A stretch of DNA of 64,000 nucleotides. It comes from Geminicoccaceae bacterium. GTDB lineage: Bacteria; Pseudomonadota; Alphaproteobacteria; Geminicoccales; Geminicoccaceae. Positions 1 through 9,987 of this stretch are shown in pieces; the first letter of the stretch is position 1; every line of letters starts with the position of its first letter. The notes below the pieces were generated by a model that was given only the letters and a program-made list of their open reading frames with translations, was not told the DNA's origin and did not search any database. The stretch spans positions 1-64,000 of the forward strand of contig JANQNY010000027.1 of the NCBI GenBank assembly GCA_028279345.1. Reading direction: 5' to 3'. The position numbers and the translations under genes are program-made.

Positions 1-115
1 ACCCCCTTCGATCACGACGGAGGAAGCCCACCCCAAGTGCGGGGGCTGAGCACGGCCTAGACTAGGCGGCGGCGCCGGCAGGCCCCTCCCCCGCTTGCCT
101 CCGACCAGGAGAACG

Positions 116-1342
116 ATGATGGCGGAATCGAAACCCGCCGGCGGCCGCGCACCCGCTGCGTTCGAAGAAGGCTTGGGCGGCGCGTCCACCGACGTCGCCC
201 GCTTCGACGAAGAACGCGCGACGCTAACCTCACGCTTCCACTACTTCCTCCATGCCTACCCGACGGCCGCGCCGGCGCTCGTGCTGATCATCAGCTGCCT
301 GGCCTTCGGCCTGATTGCGCCGAACTTCTTCTCCGCGTTCAACCTGTCGCTGATCATCCAGCAGGTCACCGTCATCGGCCTCCTGGGCGCGGCGCAGACC
401 CTGGTCATCCTGACCGCGGGCATCGACCTCTCGGTCGCCGCCATCATGGTCTTCAGCTACATGATCATGGCGCGTCTAGGGGTCGAGGCGGGTGTACCGG
501 CGCCGATCGCCATCCTGATCGGCCTTGCTGTCGGGACCGCCTGCGGATTGCTCAACGGCTCGCTGGTGACGAAGACGCGCCTTCTGCCGGTGCTCGTGAC
601 CGTCCTTGCGTGGTTCGGTCTGATCAGCCTCGGCGTGCCGATGATCTGGGCGGTGCCGTTAGGTATCCTGCTAGGCCTCGCCTTGGGCCTGAGCCGCCCC
701 GGTCCCGCGCTCGCGCTGCGGCTGCCGCCCTTCATCGTCACGCTCGGTGCCTGGTCCATCTTCTTCGCGCTCAATCTCTGGTATTCCGAGGCGCAGACGA
801 TCCGCAGCCAGGACATCGACGCGACCGCGCCGCTCTTGAAGATCTTTGGCGAGCGCGCCGGCATCATGGGGGCGCAGTTCACCTATGGCTCGTTTCTGAT
901 GGTGTTCGTCTTCGTGGCGCTTTGGTACGTGCTGAACTGGACCGCCTGGGGCCGCGCGGTCTACGCGGTAGGCGACGACAAGGAATCGGCCGAACTCTCC
1001 GGCATCCGCACCGACCGCATGCTGCTCTCGGTCTATGGCGTGGCGGGCTTTCTCTGCGCGCTCGCCGGGTGGGCCGCTATCGGCCGCGTCGGGTCCGCCT
1101 CACCGCAGAGCTTCTATGAAGGCAATCTCGACGCGATCACCGCGGTCGTCATCGGCGGAACGTCGCTCTTCGGCGGTCGCGGGGCAATCTTCGGGACCCT
1201 CGTCGGCGCGCTGATCGTCGGCGTCTTCCGCTCCGGCCTAAGCCTCTCGGGCGTCGACGTGCTCTGGCAGACCTTCGCCGTCGGCCTCCTGATCATCGTT
1301 GCCGTGGCCATGGACCAGTGGATCCGGAGGGCTTCGTCATGA
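116..1342 (+). CDS. frcC: Sugar ABC transporter permease (FrcC-like)
   Basis: Inner-membrane permease of a CUT2-type (ribose/fructose class) sugar ABC importer. It is almost wholly hydrophobic after a polar N-terminal stretch of about 45 residues. The C-terminal half carries the family stretch GRAVYAVGDDKESAELSG and a Gly-rich region (VIGGTSLFGGRGAIFG) typical of BPD_transp_2 permeases. AGGAG lies 5-9 bases before the ATG pair at 116/119, so I start there rather than at the first possible codon near 95. The stop overlaps the ATPase start. Permease, single ATPase, then PfkB kinase matches the order of the Sinorhizobium frcBCAK fructose operon; the binding protein frcB would lie before the window. 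The exact sugar is inferred from gene order. Confidence 0.82.
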   Translation: MMAESKPAGGRAPAAFEEGLGGASTDVARFDEERATLTSRFHYFLHAYPTAAPALVLIISCLAFGLIAPNFFSAFNLSLIIQQVTVIGLLGAAQTLVILTAGIDLSVAAIMVFSYMIMARLGVEAGVPAPIAILIGLAVGTACGLLNGSLVTKTRLLPVLVTVLAWFGLISLGVPMIWAVPLGILLGLALGLSRPGPALALRLPPFIVTLGAWSIFFALNLWYSEAQTIRSQDIDATAPLLKIFGERAGIMGAQFTYGSFLMVFVFVALWYVLNWTAWGRAVYAVGDDKESAELSGIRTDRMLLSVYGVAGFLCALAGWAAIGRVGSASPQSFYEGNLDAITAVVIGGTSLFGGRGAIFGTLVGALIVGVFRSGLSLSGVDVLWQTFAVGLLIIVAVAMDQWIRRASS

Positions 1343-2133
1343 CCACGAACGGTGCCGACAGCGTCGTCAAAGGGCGCTCGCTCGTCAAACGCTTCGGCCG
1401 CGTCACCGCGCTCGATCACGCCGATTTCGACCTCAAGGCCGGCGAGATCCTCGCGGTGATCGGTGACAATGGTGCCGGCAAGTCGACCCTCATCAAGGCG
1501 TTGTCGGGCGCGTTGCGCGTCGACAGCGGGTCGATCGAGATCGACGGCGAAGAGCGCCATTTCGGCTCGCCCATCGAGGCCCGCGAGCACGGTATTGAGA
1601 CGGTCTACCAGAACCTCGCCCTCTCGCCGGCGCTCTCGATCGCCGACAACATGTTCCTCGGCCGCGAGCTGCACCGCCCGGGCTTCTTGGGTCGCTGGCT
1701 CAAGATGCTCGACAAGAAGCGCATGCGAGACTTCTCGCGGCAGAAGCTAACGGACCTGGGCCTCATGACGGTGCAGAGCATCGATCAAGCCGTGGAAACG
1801 CTCTCGGGCGGTCAGCGGCAGGGTGTGGCGGTCGCCCGCGCCGCTGCGTTCGCCACCAGGTTCGTCATCATGGACGAGCCGACGGCAGCCCTAGGCGTCA
1901 AAGAGAGCCGTCGCGTCCTCGAGCTCATCAAGGAGGTCAAGGCGCGCGGCCTGCCGATCATCTTGATCTCCCACAACATGCCGCACGTCTTCGAGGTGTC
2001 TGACCGTATCCACATCCACCGCTTAGGCCGCCGCGCCTGTGTCATTCGACCTGACGACTTCTCGATGTCCGACGCCGTGGCCGTGATGACCGGCGCGATG
2101 GAACCGCCGGCGCCCGAAGCGCAGGCGCACTGA
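1339..2133 (+). CDS. frcA: Sugar ABC transporter ATP-binding protein (FrcA-like)
   Basis: Cytoplasmic ATPase that powers the adjoining permease. It has a single nucleotide-binding domain of 264 residues, unlike the double-domain RbsA. Visible motifs are Walker A GDNGAGKST, signature LSGGQRQ, Walker B VIMDEPTAA and a switch His in LISHNM. The chosen ATG at 1339 overlaps the permease stop (ATGA) and has GGAGG upstream, indicating translational coupling. An in-frame upstream start near 1318 would lie well inside the permease gene and is less likely. Single-domain ATPases of this kind are typical of FrcA. Confidence 0.85.
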   Translation: MTTNGADSVVKGRSLVKRFGRVTALDHADFDLKAGEILAVIGDNGAGKSTLIKALSGALRVDSGSIEIDGEERHFGSPIEAREHGIETVYQNLALSPALSIADNMFLGRELHRPGFLGRWLKMLDKKRMRDFSRQKLTDLGLMTVQSIDQAVETLSGGQRQGVAVARAAAFATRFVIMDEPTAALGVKESRRVLELIKEVKARGLPIILISHNMPHVFEVSDRIHIHRLGRRACVIRPDDFSMSDAVAVMTGAMEPPAPEAQAH

Positions 2134-3059
2134 TGTTCCTGGTCTGTGGCGAAGCCCTGTTCGATGTTTTCGTGGGCACTGAGGATCCTGGAGGCTTCGG
2201 CCTGAACGCGAGGCTCGGCGGCTCGGCCTTCAACTGCGCCGTCGGCCTCGCCAGGCTCGGTCGCAAAGTCGGCCTAGTGACCGGCGTCTCGACGGACGTG
2301 CTTGGCCAGAAGATCACGGACACCCTCGACGGCGAAGGGGTGGCGACCCGCTTCCTCCTGCGCGTCGACCGCCGGACCACGCTCGCCCTCGTGGCGCTCG
2401 GTCCCGACGGCGGCGCGCGCTACGCCTTCTACGGCGAGGAGGCCGCCGACCGTGCCGTCACGGAGGTCGACCTGCCGTCACTGGATGGCATCGGCGCGTT
2501 GGTCTTCGGCTGCTTCTCGATGCTCACAGAGCCGACCGGGTCGAGTTTCCTCAAACTCGCTCAGCGCGCCGCGAATGGCCCCCTCGTCGCCCTCGATCCC
2601 AATGTGCGGGTCACGGTAGAGCCCGATGTCTCTAGCTGGCGAAGCCGCACCGCCGCGTTCGCCAGGACCGCCGACATCATCAAGGTGAGCGCCGAGGACC
2701 TGGCGCTGCTCTATCCCGACAGGGCGGCCGCCGAGATCGCGCAGGCCTGGCTGAAGGGCGGCACCAGCCTCGTCGTCGTGACCGATGGCGGCGCGGGCGC
2801 ACACGCTTGGTCTTCCGCCGGTGCGGTCTCCGTTGCGGCAGAGCCCGTCGATGTCGTCGACACGGTCGGTGCTGGCGACAGCTTTCTGGCAGCGCTCCTC
2901 ACGGCGCTCGATGAGCGCGGCTTAGGGGCGCGTGATTCGTTATCGGCGCTCACTTCGGACGATGCCGAAAGGCTCCTGCTTTTTGCGGCGACTGCCGCGG
3001 CACGGACCTGTGCGCGTCGGGGCGCCGACCTGCCACGGCGGCACGAACTGCCCGGCTGA
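2133..3059 (+). CDS. frcK: PfkB-family carbohydrate kinase (fructokinase-like, FrcK)
   Basis: Cytoplasmic sugar kinase expected to phosphorylate the imported sugar with ATP. The N-terminal PfkB signature region GGSAFNCAVGLARLG and the C-terminal signature DTVGAGDSF (around residues 243-251, containing the catalytic Asp) are both intact. The length of 308 residues is normal for ribokinase/fructokinase proteins. Its ATG shares a base with the ATPase stop (TGATG), so it is the third gene of the same operon. Fructose as substrate is inferred from the frcCAK order. It ends 30 bp from the convergent glpU stop. Confidence 0.82.
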   Translation: MFLVCGEALFDVFVGTEDPGGFGLNARLGGSAFNCAVGLARLGRKVGLVTGVSTDVLGQKITDTLDGEGVATRFLLRVDRRTTLALVALGPDGGARYAFYGEEAADRAVTEVDLPSLDGIGALVFGCFSMLTEPTGSSFLKLAQRAANGPLVALDPNVRVTVEPDVSSWRSRTAAFARTADIIKVSAEDLALLYPDRAAAEIAQAWLKGGTSLVVVTDGGAGAHAWSSAGAVSVAAEPVDVVDTVGAGDSFLAALLTALDERGLGARDSLSALTSDDAERLLLFAATAAARTCARRGADLPRRHELPG

Positions 3060-3089
3060 GCGGAAGGCGATCGCTTGGAAGCGCGCTGC

Positions 3090-3371
3090 TTAGACCTTCC
3101 AGAAGACGAACACGCCCCAGGCGATCGCGAGCGCGAGCCCGCCCCAGAGCGGCGTGCCCATGACGCCGAGCCAGCCGAGGAAGATAAAGGCGGAGCCCAA
3201 GAGCGTGATGAACAGCCGATCGCCACGGGTGGTGTCGAGCCCAAAGACGCCACGTCTCGGCGCGCCGCCGGGCCAGCGGTACTCCAAGAACCCCATGCAG
3301 GCGATGCTCGCGAAGATGAAGATGAAGAAGGCCGCGGTCTGCCAGGTCCACGCCATCCAGCTCAGGTCCAT
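3090..3371 (-). CDS. glpU: Small membrane protein of the glycerol ABC transporter (GlpU, DUF2160)
   Basis: A 93-residue integral membrane protein with about three hydrophobic segments and a polar loop containing YRWPGGAPRRG. A small DUF2160 protein occupies this place in the rhizobial glycerol uptake operon (glpSTPQUV), where it is called GlpU; its biochemical role is not established. It is the last gene of the minus-strand operon, 12 bp after glpQ. Identification rests on size, hydrophobicity and position. Confidence 0.75.
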   Translation of the reverse strand: MDLSWMAWTWQTAAFFIFIFASIACMGFLEYRWPGGAPRRGVFGLDTTRGDRLFITLLGSAFIFLGWLGVMGTPLWGGLALAIAWGVFVFWKV

Positions 3372-3383
3372 GGGCGTGCTCCC

Positions 3384-4187
3384 TCAGACACGGCCGAGCG
3401 CGAAACCGCGCGCGATGTAGTTGCGGACGAAGTAGATGACGATGGCGCCGGGGATGATCGTCAAGACGCCGGCGGCGGCCAAGAGGCCGAGGTCGTACCC
3501 CGCCGTCGAGGCCGTTCGGGTCATGGTCGCGACGATCGGTTTGGCTTCCACCGCCGTCAGCGTCTTCGCCAAGAGCATCTCCACCCAGGAGAACATGAAG
3601 CAGAAGAAGGCGGCGACGCCGACACCCGAGCTGATGTTGGGCAGGAAGATGCGCGTGAAGAAGTGCGGAAAGGAGTAGCCGTCGACATAGGCCGTCTCGT
3701 CCAGCTCCTTGGGCACGCCCGACATGAAGCCTTCGAGGATCCACACCGCGAGCGGGATGTTGAACAGGCAGTGCGCGAGCGCCACGGCGATGTGCGTGTC
3801 GAAGAGCCCGATCGCCGAGTAGAGCTGGAAGAATGGCAGCGCGAACACCGCCGGCGGCGCCATGCGGTTGGTCAAGAGCCAGAAGAACAGGTGCTTGTCG
3901 CCCAAGAAACGATAGCGCGAGAAGGCATAGGCCGCCGGCAGCGCTACCGCGATCGCCAGTACCGTGTTCAGCGTCACGTAGATGATCGAGTTGATATAAC
4001 CCCAATACCAGGTCGGGTCGGTCAAGATCGTCAGATAGTTCTCGAGCGTCCATACTTGTGGAAACAGGGTGAAACCGCCAAGGATCTCGTTGGTCGTCTT
4101 GAACGACATGGCGACGAGCCAATAGATCGGCAGCATCAAGAAGACGATGTAGAGGATGAGGGCGACAGTGGGTAGGCGTGCACGCAT
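3384..4187 (-). CDS. glpQ: Glycerol ABC transporter permease GlpQ
   Basis: Inner-membrane permease of the CUT1 class, MalG-like, 267 residues with about six membrane segments. It starts with a transmembrane helix (VALILYIVFLMLPIYWLVA). The cytoplasmic EAA-type loop is in the MSGVPKELDETAYVDG region, which docks the ATPases. It pairs with glpP, 10 bp upstream on the minus strand. In Rhizobium leguminosarum the equivalent transporter imports glycerol, and the neighbouring glpR and glpD support the same substrate here. Confidence 0.85.
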   Translation of the reverse strand: MRARLPTVALILYIVFLMLPIYWLVAMSFKTTNEILGGFTLFPQVWTLENYLTILTDPTWYWGYINSIIYVTLNTVLAIAVALPAAYAFSRYRFLGDKHLFFWLLTNRMAPPAVFALPFFQLYSAIGLFDTHIAVALAHCLFNIPLAVWILEGFMSGVPKELDETAYVDGYSFPHFFTRIFLPNISSGVGVAAFFCFMFSWVEMLLAKTLTAVEAKPIVATMTRTASTAGYDLGLLAAAGVLTIIPGAIVIYFVRNYIARGFALGRV

Positions 4188-4197
4188 CGATCCGCCC

Positions 4198-6149
<1,952 letters not shown>

Positions 6150-6159
6150 TGCCCCGTCC

Positions 6160-7227
6160 TCAGACCATGACGCGCCGGCCGTCGGCGTGGAAGTAGATGC
6201 AGCCGGTCGTGTCGATATGGAAATCGTGCTCTTCGCCCACGCGGAACGGATGGATGCCGTGGCTGTGCGAGACCCAGGCCCGATCGGCGATCTCGAAGTG
6301 CGCCGTGCTTTCCGACCCGGAAAGCTCCGTGATCAGCACTTTGCCCGTCAGCGGCGCGCTAGCGTCCCCGTGCGGCACCGGCGTCACGAAATGCGGGCGG
6401 ACGCCCACCATGTAGTCGCCGTCGGGTGCACCCGCGATCGTACCGGCCGCAGCCCAGTGCGCGGCGTTGCCGAGGTGAATCTCGTGGCCGCGCTTGACGA
6501 CTGGCGCCACGTTGATCGGCGGGTCCGAGAACACCCGTGCCGTCTCCAGATCGTCCGGGGACCGGTAGAGATCGGAAGTCGGGCCGAACTGCGTTACGCG
6601 TCCTTTGCTGACGGTGGCCGTATGGCCACCCAGCATCAGCGCCTCGGTGGGCTCGGAGGTCGCGTAGACGACCGCAGCGCCACGGCCGGCGAAAAGACGC
6701 GGCAGTTCCTCGCGGAGTTCTTCGCGAAGCTTGTAGTCCAGGTTGGCCAGCGGTTCGTCCAGCAAGACGAGTTCGCTGTCCTTGACGATCGCGCGGGCGA
6801 GCGCCGTCCGCTGCTGCTGGCCGCCGGAAAGCTCGCCCGGACGACGGCGCAGGAACGGCTCGAGGCGCAACAGCTCCGCCGCTTCGCCCACGCGCCGCTT
6901 GACGTCGGCGTCGCGCATCCGCGCCACCCGCAATGGCGAGGCAATGTTGTCGTAGACGCTCATGTGGCCGTAGTTGACGAAGAACTGATGGACCAGGCTG
7001 ATGCGCCGCTTCTGCGTCGGCAGCTTGGTCACGTCCTCGCCCTTGAAGAGGATCCGCCCGGAGGTCGGTCGATCGAGCCCTGCCATCATCTTGATGAGGG
7101 TCGTCTTACCGGCGTTGGTCTCGCCCAAGAGCATGTTGAAGCCGGTCGCGGCGAGCGCGAAGGACGTCTCGTAGATCAGCGTGTCGGCGCCTGAGCGCTT
7201 CACGACCGCTTGGAATTCGAGCGACAT
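6160..7227 (-). CDS. glpS: Glycerol ABC transporter ATP-binding protein GlpS
   Basis: Second ATPase subunit, 355 residues. Signature LSGGQQQR (133-140) and Walker B LVLLDEP (153-159) are intact. Walker A is atypical, GETNAGKTT (35-43), with Asn in place of the second conserved Gly. The switch His is replaced by Ser191 in YATSEPTEA. A TOBE-like C-terminal region follows. It is the second gene of the operon, after glpV and 10 bp before glpT. Gene order and complementary motif loss identify it as the heterodimer partner of GlpT. Confidence 0.85.
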   Translation of the reverse strand: MSLEFQAVVKRSGADTLIYETSFALAATGFNMLLGETNAGKTTLIKMMAGLDRPTSGRILFKGEDVTKLPTQKRRISLVHQFFVNYGHMSVYDNIASPLRVARMRDADVKRRVGEAAELLRLEPFLRRRPGELSGGQQQRTALARAIVKDSELVLLDEPLANLDYKLREELREELPRLFAGRGAAVVYATSEPTEALMLGGHTATVSKGRVTQFGPTSDLYRSPDDLETARVFSDPPINVAPVVKRGHEIHLGNAAHWAAAGTIAGAPDGDYMVGVRPHFVTPVPHGDASAPLTGKVLITELSGSESTAHFEIADRAWVSHSHGIHPFRVGEEHDFHIDTTGCIYFHADGRRVMV

Positions 7228-7292
7228 GCCGAGGCCTTCCGGAGAGAGGGAGCGGGTGGTCGGTCGAGCCGACCACCCGCGCGGTCAAGACC

Positions 7293-9035
7293 TCAGTTCC
7301 CCTCCTGCCAGCGCTGGACGAGATCCTCGTAGACCACGGTCTCGCCCTGCGGCTTCTCGTTCTCGAGCTTGGCCTTCGGCGCGCCAGGCTGCGAGAGCCA
7401 GTACTCGGGGTCCTGCTCCTCGTTGAGGCGCGGGCCGCAGCCACCGTAGACGTCCGCACCTTCGTCGGCCGCCTGCATGCGCGCCATGACGAGGTCCATC
7501 TCCTCGGCCAGCCGGTCCATCGCCTCCTGCGGGGTGAAGGTGCCGGCGTTCACGTCACCGATCTGCTGCCACCAGATCTGGGCGAGCTTCGGATAGTCGG
7601 GGACGTTGACGCCCGTCGGCGACCAGAGCACGCGATCTGGCGAGCGATAGAACTCGACGAGGCCGCCCAGCTTCGGTGCCCGCTCGGTGAAGCTCTCGTG
7701 GCGCACCGTGCTGTCACGAATGAAGGTGAGCCCGACATGACTCTTCTTCGTGTCGACGGTCTTCGACGTGACGAACTGCGCGTAGAGCCAAGCTGCCTTG
7801 GCGCGGTCGGTCGGCGTCGAGGTGAGGATGGTCCAAGACCCGGCATCCTGATAGCCGAGCTTCATACCCTCTTCCCAATAGGGACCCTTCGGGCTGGGCG
7901 CCATCCGCCAGAGCGGGTTGCCGTCCGCGTCGACGGTGTTGTTGCCGTCGGACTGCGGCGCCACCATCGACGCGGTAAACGCCGTGTACCAGAAGATCTG
8001 CTGCGCAACATTGCCCTGCGCCAACGCCGGCAGCGACTGGTAGAAGTCGTAGGACGCGGCGGCAGGCGGCGCATACTGGCGGAGCCACTCGTCCCACTTG
8101 CGGATTGCGTAGACCGCGGCCGGCCCATTCGCAGCACCACCGCGGCTGACGCTCGCACCGACGGGGTTGCACGACCCCTCGTCCATGCGAATGCCCCACT
8201 CGTCGACGGGTCGACCGTTGGGTAGGCCCTGGTCGCCCGCACCGGCCATCGACAGCCAGGCATCGGTCATGCGCCAACCGAGATCGGGCGCGCGCTTGCC
8301 GTAGTCCATATGGCCGTAGATGCGCACGCCGTCGATTTCCTGAACATGCACGGAGAAGAACTCGGCGATGTCCTCGTAGGCCGACCAATTGACCGGCACG
8401 CCGAGATCGTAGCCGTAGATCTCCTTGAACTGCGCCTGGAGGTCCTCGCGGTCGAACCAGTCTTTGCGGAACCAGTAGAGGTTGGCGAACTGCTGGTCCG
8501 GCAGCTGGTAGAGGTCACCATCTGGGCCGGTCGTGAAGGAGATGCCGATGAAATCCTCGAGATCGAGCGCCGGGTTGGTGACGTCGGCGCCCTCTCCGTC
8601 CATCCACTCGCTGAGGTTGACGGCCTGCTGCAGTCGGGAGTGCGTGCCGATCAGGTCGCTGTCGTTGACGTAGGCATCATAGAGGTTGCGCCCGGTCTGC
8701 AGCTGGGTCTGTACCGCCTGCACCACCTCGCCCTCGCCGAGCAGCTGGTGGTTGACCTTGATGCCCGTAATCTCCTCGAAAGCCTGGGTCAGCACCTCGC
8801 TTTCGTAGGTGTGCGTCGGGATCGTCTCCGACAGCACGTTGATCTCCATGCCGTCGAACGGTGCCGCGGCATCGATGAACCACTGCATTTCTTCGATTTG
8901 CTCGTCCCGCGAGAGCACCGACGGCTGGAACTCGTCGTCGATCCACCGCTCTGCGGCGGCCATGTCGGCCCAAGCATGACCACTGGCCGCGATGACGGCG
9001 ATGGCCGCTGCGGCACCAAGCAGGCGCGCTTTCAT
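7293..9035 (-). CDS. glpV: Glycerol ABC transporter substrate-binding protein GlpV
   Basis: Periplasmic solute-binding protein, 580 residues, large for the class but usual for GlpV. The start at 9035 is chosen because a perfect TCCTCC complement (GGAGGA on the coding strand) lies at 9041-9046 and the product then begins with a signal peptide (MKARLLGAAAAIAVIAASGHAWA). The mature part has the extracellular solute-binding family 1 pattern, including YGHMDYGKRAPDLGW. It is the promoter-proximal gene of the minus-strand operon, divergent from glpR, with two candidate operator palindromes between them. Confidence 0.87.
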   Translation of the reverse strand: MKARLLGAAAAIAVIAASGHAWADMAAAERWIDDEFQPSVLSRDEQIEEMQWFIDAAAPFDGMEINVLSETIPTHTYESEVLTQAFEEITGIKVNHQLLGEGEVVQAVQTQLQTGRNLYDAYVNDSDLIGTHSRLQQAVNLSEWMDGEGADVTNPALDLEDFIGISFTTGPDGDLYQLPDQQFANLYWFRKDWFDREDLQAQFKEIYGYDLGVPVNWSAYEDIAEFFSVHVQEIDGVRIYGHMDYGKRAPDLGWRMTDAWLSMAGAGDQGLPNGRPVDEWGIRMDEGSCNPVGASVSRGGAANGPAAVYAIRKWDEWLRQYAPPAAASYDFYQSLPALAQGNVAQQIFWYTAFTASMVAPQSDGNNTVDADGNPLWRMAPSPKGPYWEEGMKLGYQDAGSWTILTSTPTDRAKAAWLYAQFVTSKTVDTKKSHVGLTFIRDSTVRHESFTERAPKLGGLVEFYRSPDRVLWSPTGVNVPDYPKLAQIWWQQIGDVNAGTFTPQEAMDRLAEEMDLVMARMQAADEGADVYGGCGPRLNEEQDPEYWLSQPGAPKAKLENEKPQGETVVYEDLVQRWQEGN

Positions 9036-9093
9036 GCTGTCCTCCCTAAGCACATCCGCGTTGTGCGGAATTGACGCTAACACCTGGGTCTGG

Positions 9094-9123
9094 ATTGTCG
9101 AACCGCAAATGATTTTGCGTCAA
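9094..9123 (-). promoter_or_regulatory. Candidate glpV promoter
   Basis: On the minus strand TTGACG (9118-9123) is followed after 18 bases by GACAAT (9094-9099). This is a reasonable sigma-70-like pair about 60 bases before the glpV start codon. The two TTCATATGAA boxes lie just upstream of the -35 on this strand. Read by eye only. Confidence 0.4.
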
Positions 9124-9138
9124 GCGAAAAAGCGTGTT

Positions 9139-9170
9139 TTCATATGAAGGGCTATAGAGTTCATATGAAC
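9139..9170. promoter_or_regulatory. Tandem palindromic operator between glpV and glpR
   Basis: Two identical TTCATATGAA palindromes lie at 9139-9148 and 9160-9169, exactly 21 bp apart (two helical turns). The second extends to the perfect 12-mer GTTCATATGAAC. They sit just before the glpR start at 9175. DeoR-family repressors bind repeated palindromes, so these are the natural candidate GlpR sites controlling both glpR-glpD and the glpV operon. The binding assignment is inference. Confidence 0.6.
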
Positions 9171-9174
9171 GCGC

Positions 9175-9987
9175 ATGCTTGCACCCGACCGCGCCGGTGA
9201 TCTGAGCCAGCGACAAGCCTCCATCATGGCGCGTGCGCGCGTCGCGGGGCGCGTCGCCGTCGACGAGCTGGCGACCACCTTCGGCGTAACCACGCAAACG
9301 ATCCGGCGTGATCTCAACGATCTCAGCCGGGCGGGACTGCTCGCCCGCGTGCATGGCGGCGCCGCCCTCGCCAACACGGTCTCCAACGTCGACTACACCG
9401 TGCGCCGAGCCATCGCCCACGACGGCAAGCGCGCGATCGGCGAACGCGTCGCGGCGATGCTCCCCGAAGGCTGCTCGCTGATCCTCAATATCGGCACGAC
9501 CACCGAAAACGTGGCGCGGGCGATCGGCAGCAAGCGCGACCTCGTCGTGGTCACCAACAACATCCACATCGCGTACATCCTCGCCGCCGCACCGCTCAAG
9601 GAGCTGTTTCTCGCTGGCGGCGTGGTCCGTCAGAGTGACGGCGCCATCATCGGGGACGAAGCCGTCGCGTTCATCCGTCAGTTCAAGGTCGACTACGCCG
9701 TCATCGGTGCTTCCGCCCTGGATGCCGACGGGGCCATCATGGACTTCGACATGCGCGAGGTCGCCGTCGCCCGCGCCATCGTGCAGAGCGCGCGTCGCGT
9801 CTTGCTGGCGGTCGACCACTCCAAGTTCGAGCGAACGGCACCAGTGCGGATCTGCGCGTTGGCGGAGATCGACGTGTTCGTGACCGACCGACCGCCGCCA
9901 CGGGCTTTTGCCGAGGCCTGCGCCGCAGCGAATGTCGCGATCGAGATTGCGGGTGGCGCTACGACTGAGGGGGACACCAGTGACTGA
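9175..9987 (+). CDS. glpR: DeoR-family transcriptional repressor GlpR
   Basis: Regulator of glycerol use, 270 residues. An N-terminal DeoR helix-turn-helix lies at about residues 10-60, with recognition-helix region VTTQTIRRDLNDLSR. The C-terminal sugar-phosphate sensing (DeoRC) domain has the family end motif AVDHSKFER. The family senses glycerol-3-phosphate in E. coli. It is transcribed away from the glycerol transporter operon and overlaps glpD by 8 bp. The overlapping palindromes upstream suggest autorepression together with control of glpV. Confidence 0.87.
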   Translation: MLAPDRAGDLSQRQASIMARARVAGRVAVDELATTFGVTTQTIRRDLNDLSRAGLLARVHGGAALANTVSNVDYTVRRAIAHDGKRAIGERVAAMLPEGCSLILNIGTTTENVARAIGSKRDLVVVTNNIHIAYILAAAPLKELFLAGGVVRQSDGAIIGDEAVAFIRQFKVDYAVIGASALDADGAIMDFDMREVAVARAIVQSARRVLLAVDHSKFERTAPVRICALAEIDVFVTDRPPPRAFAEACAAANVAIEIAGGATTEGDTSD

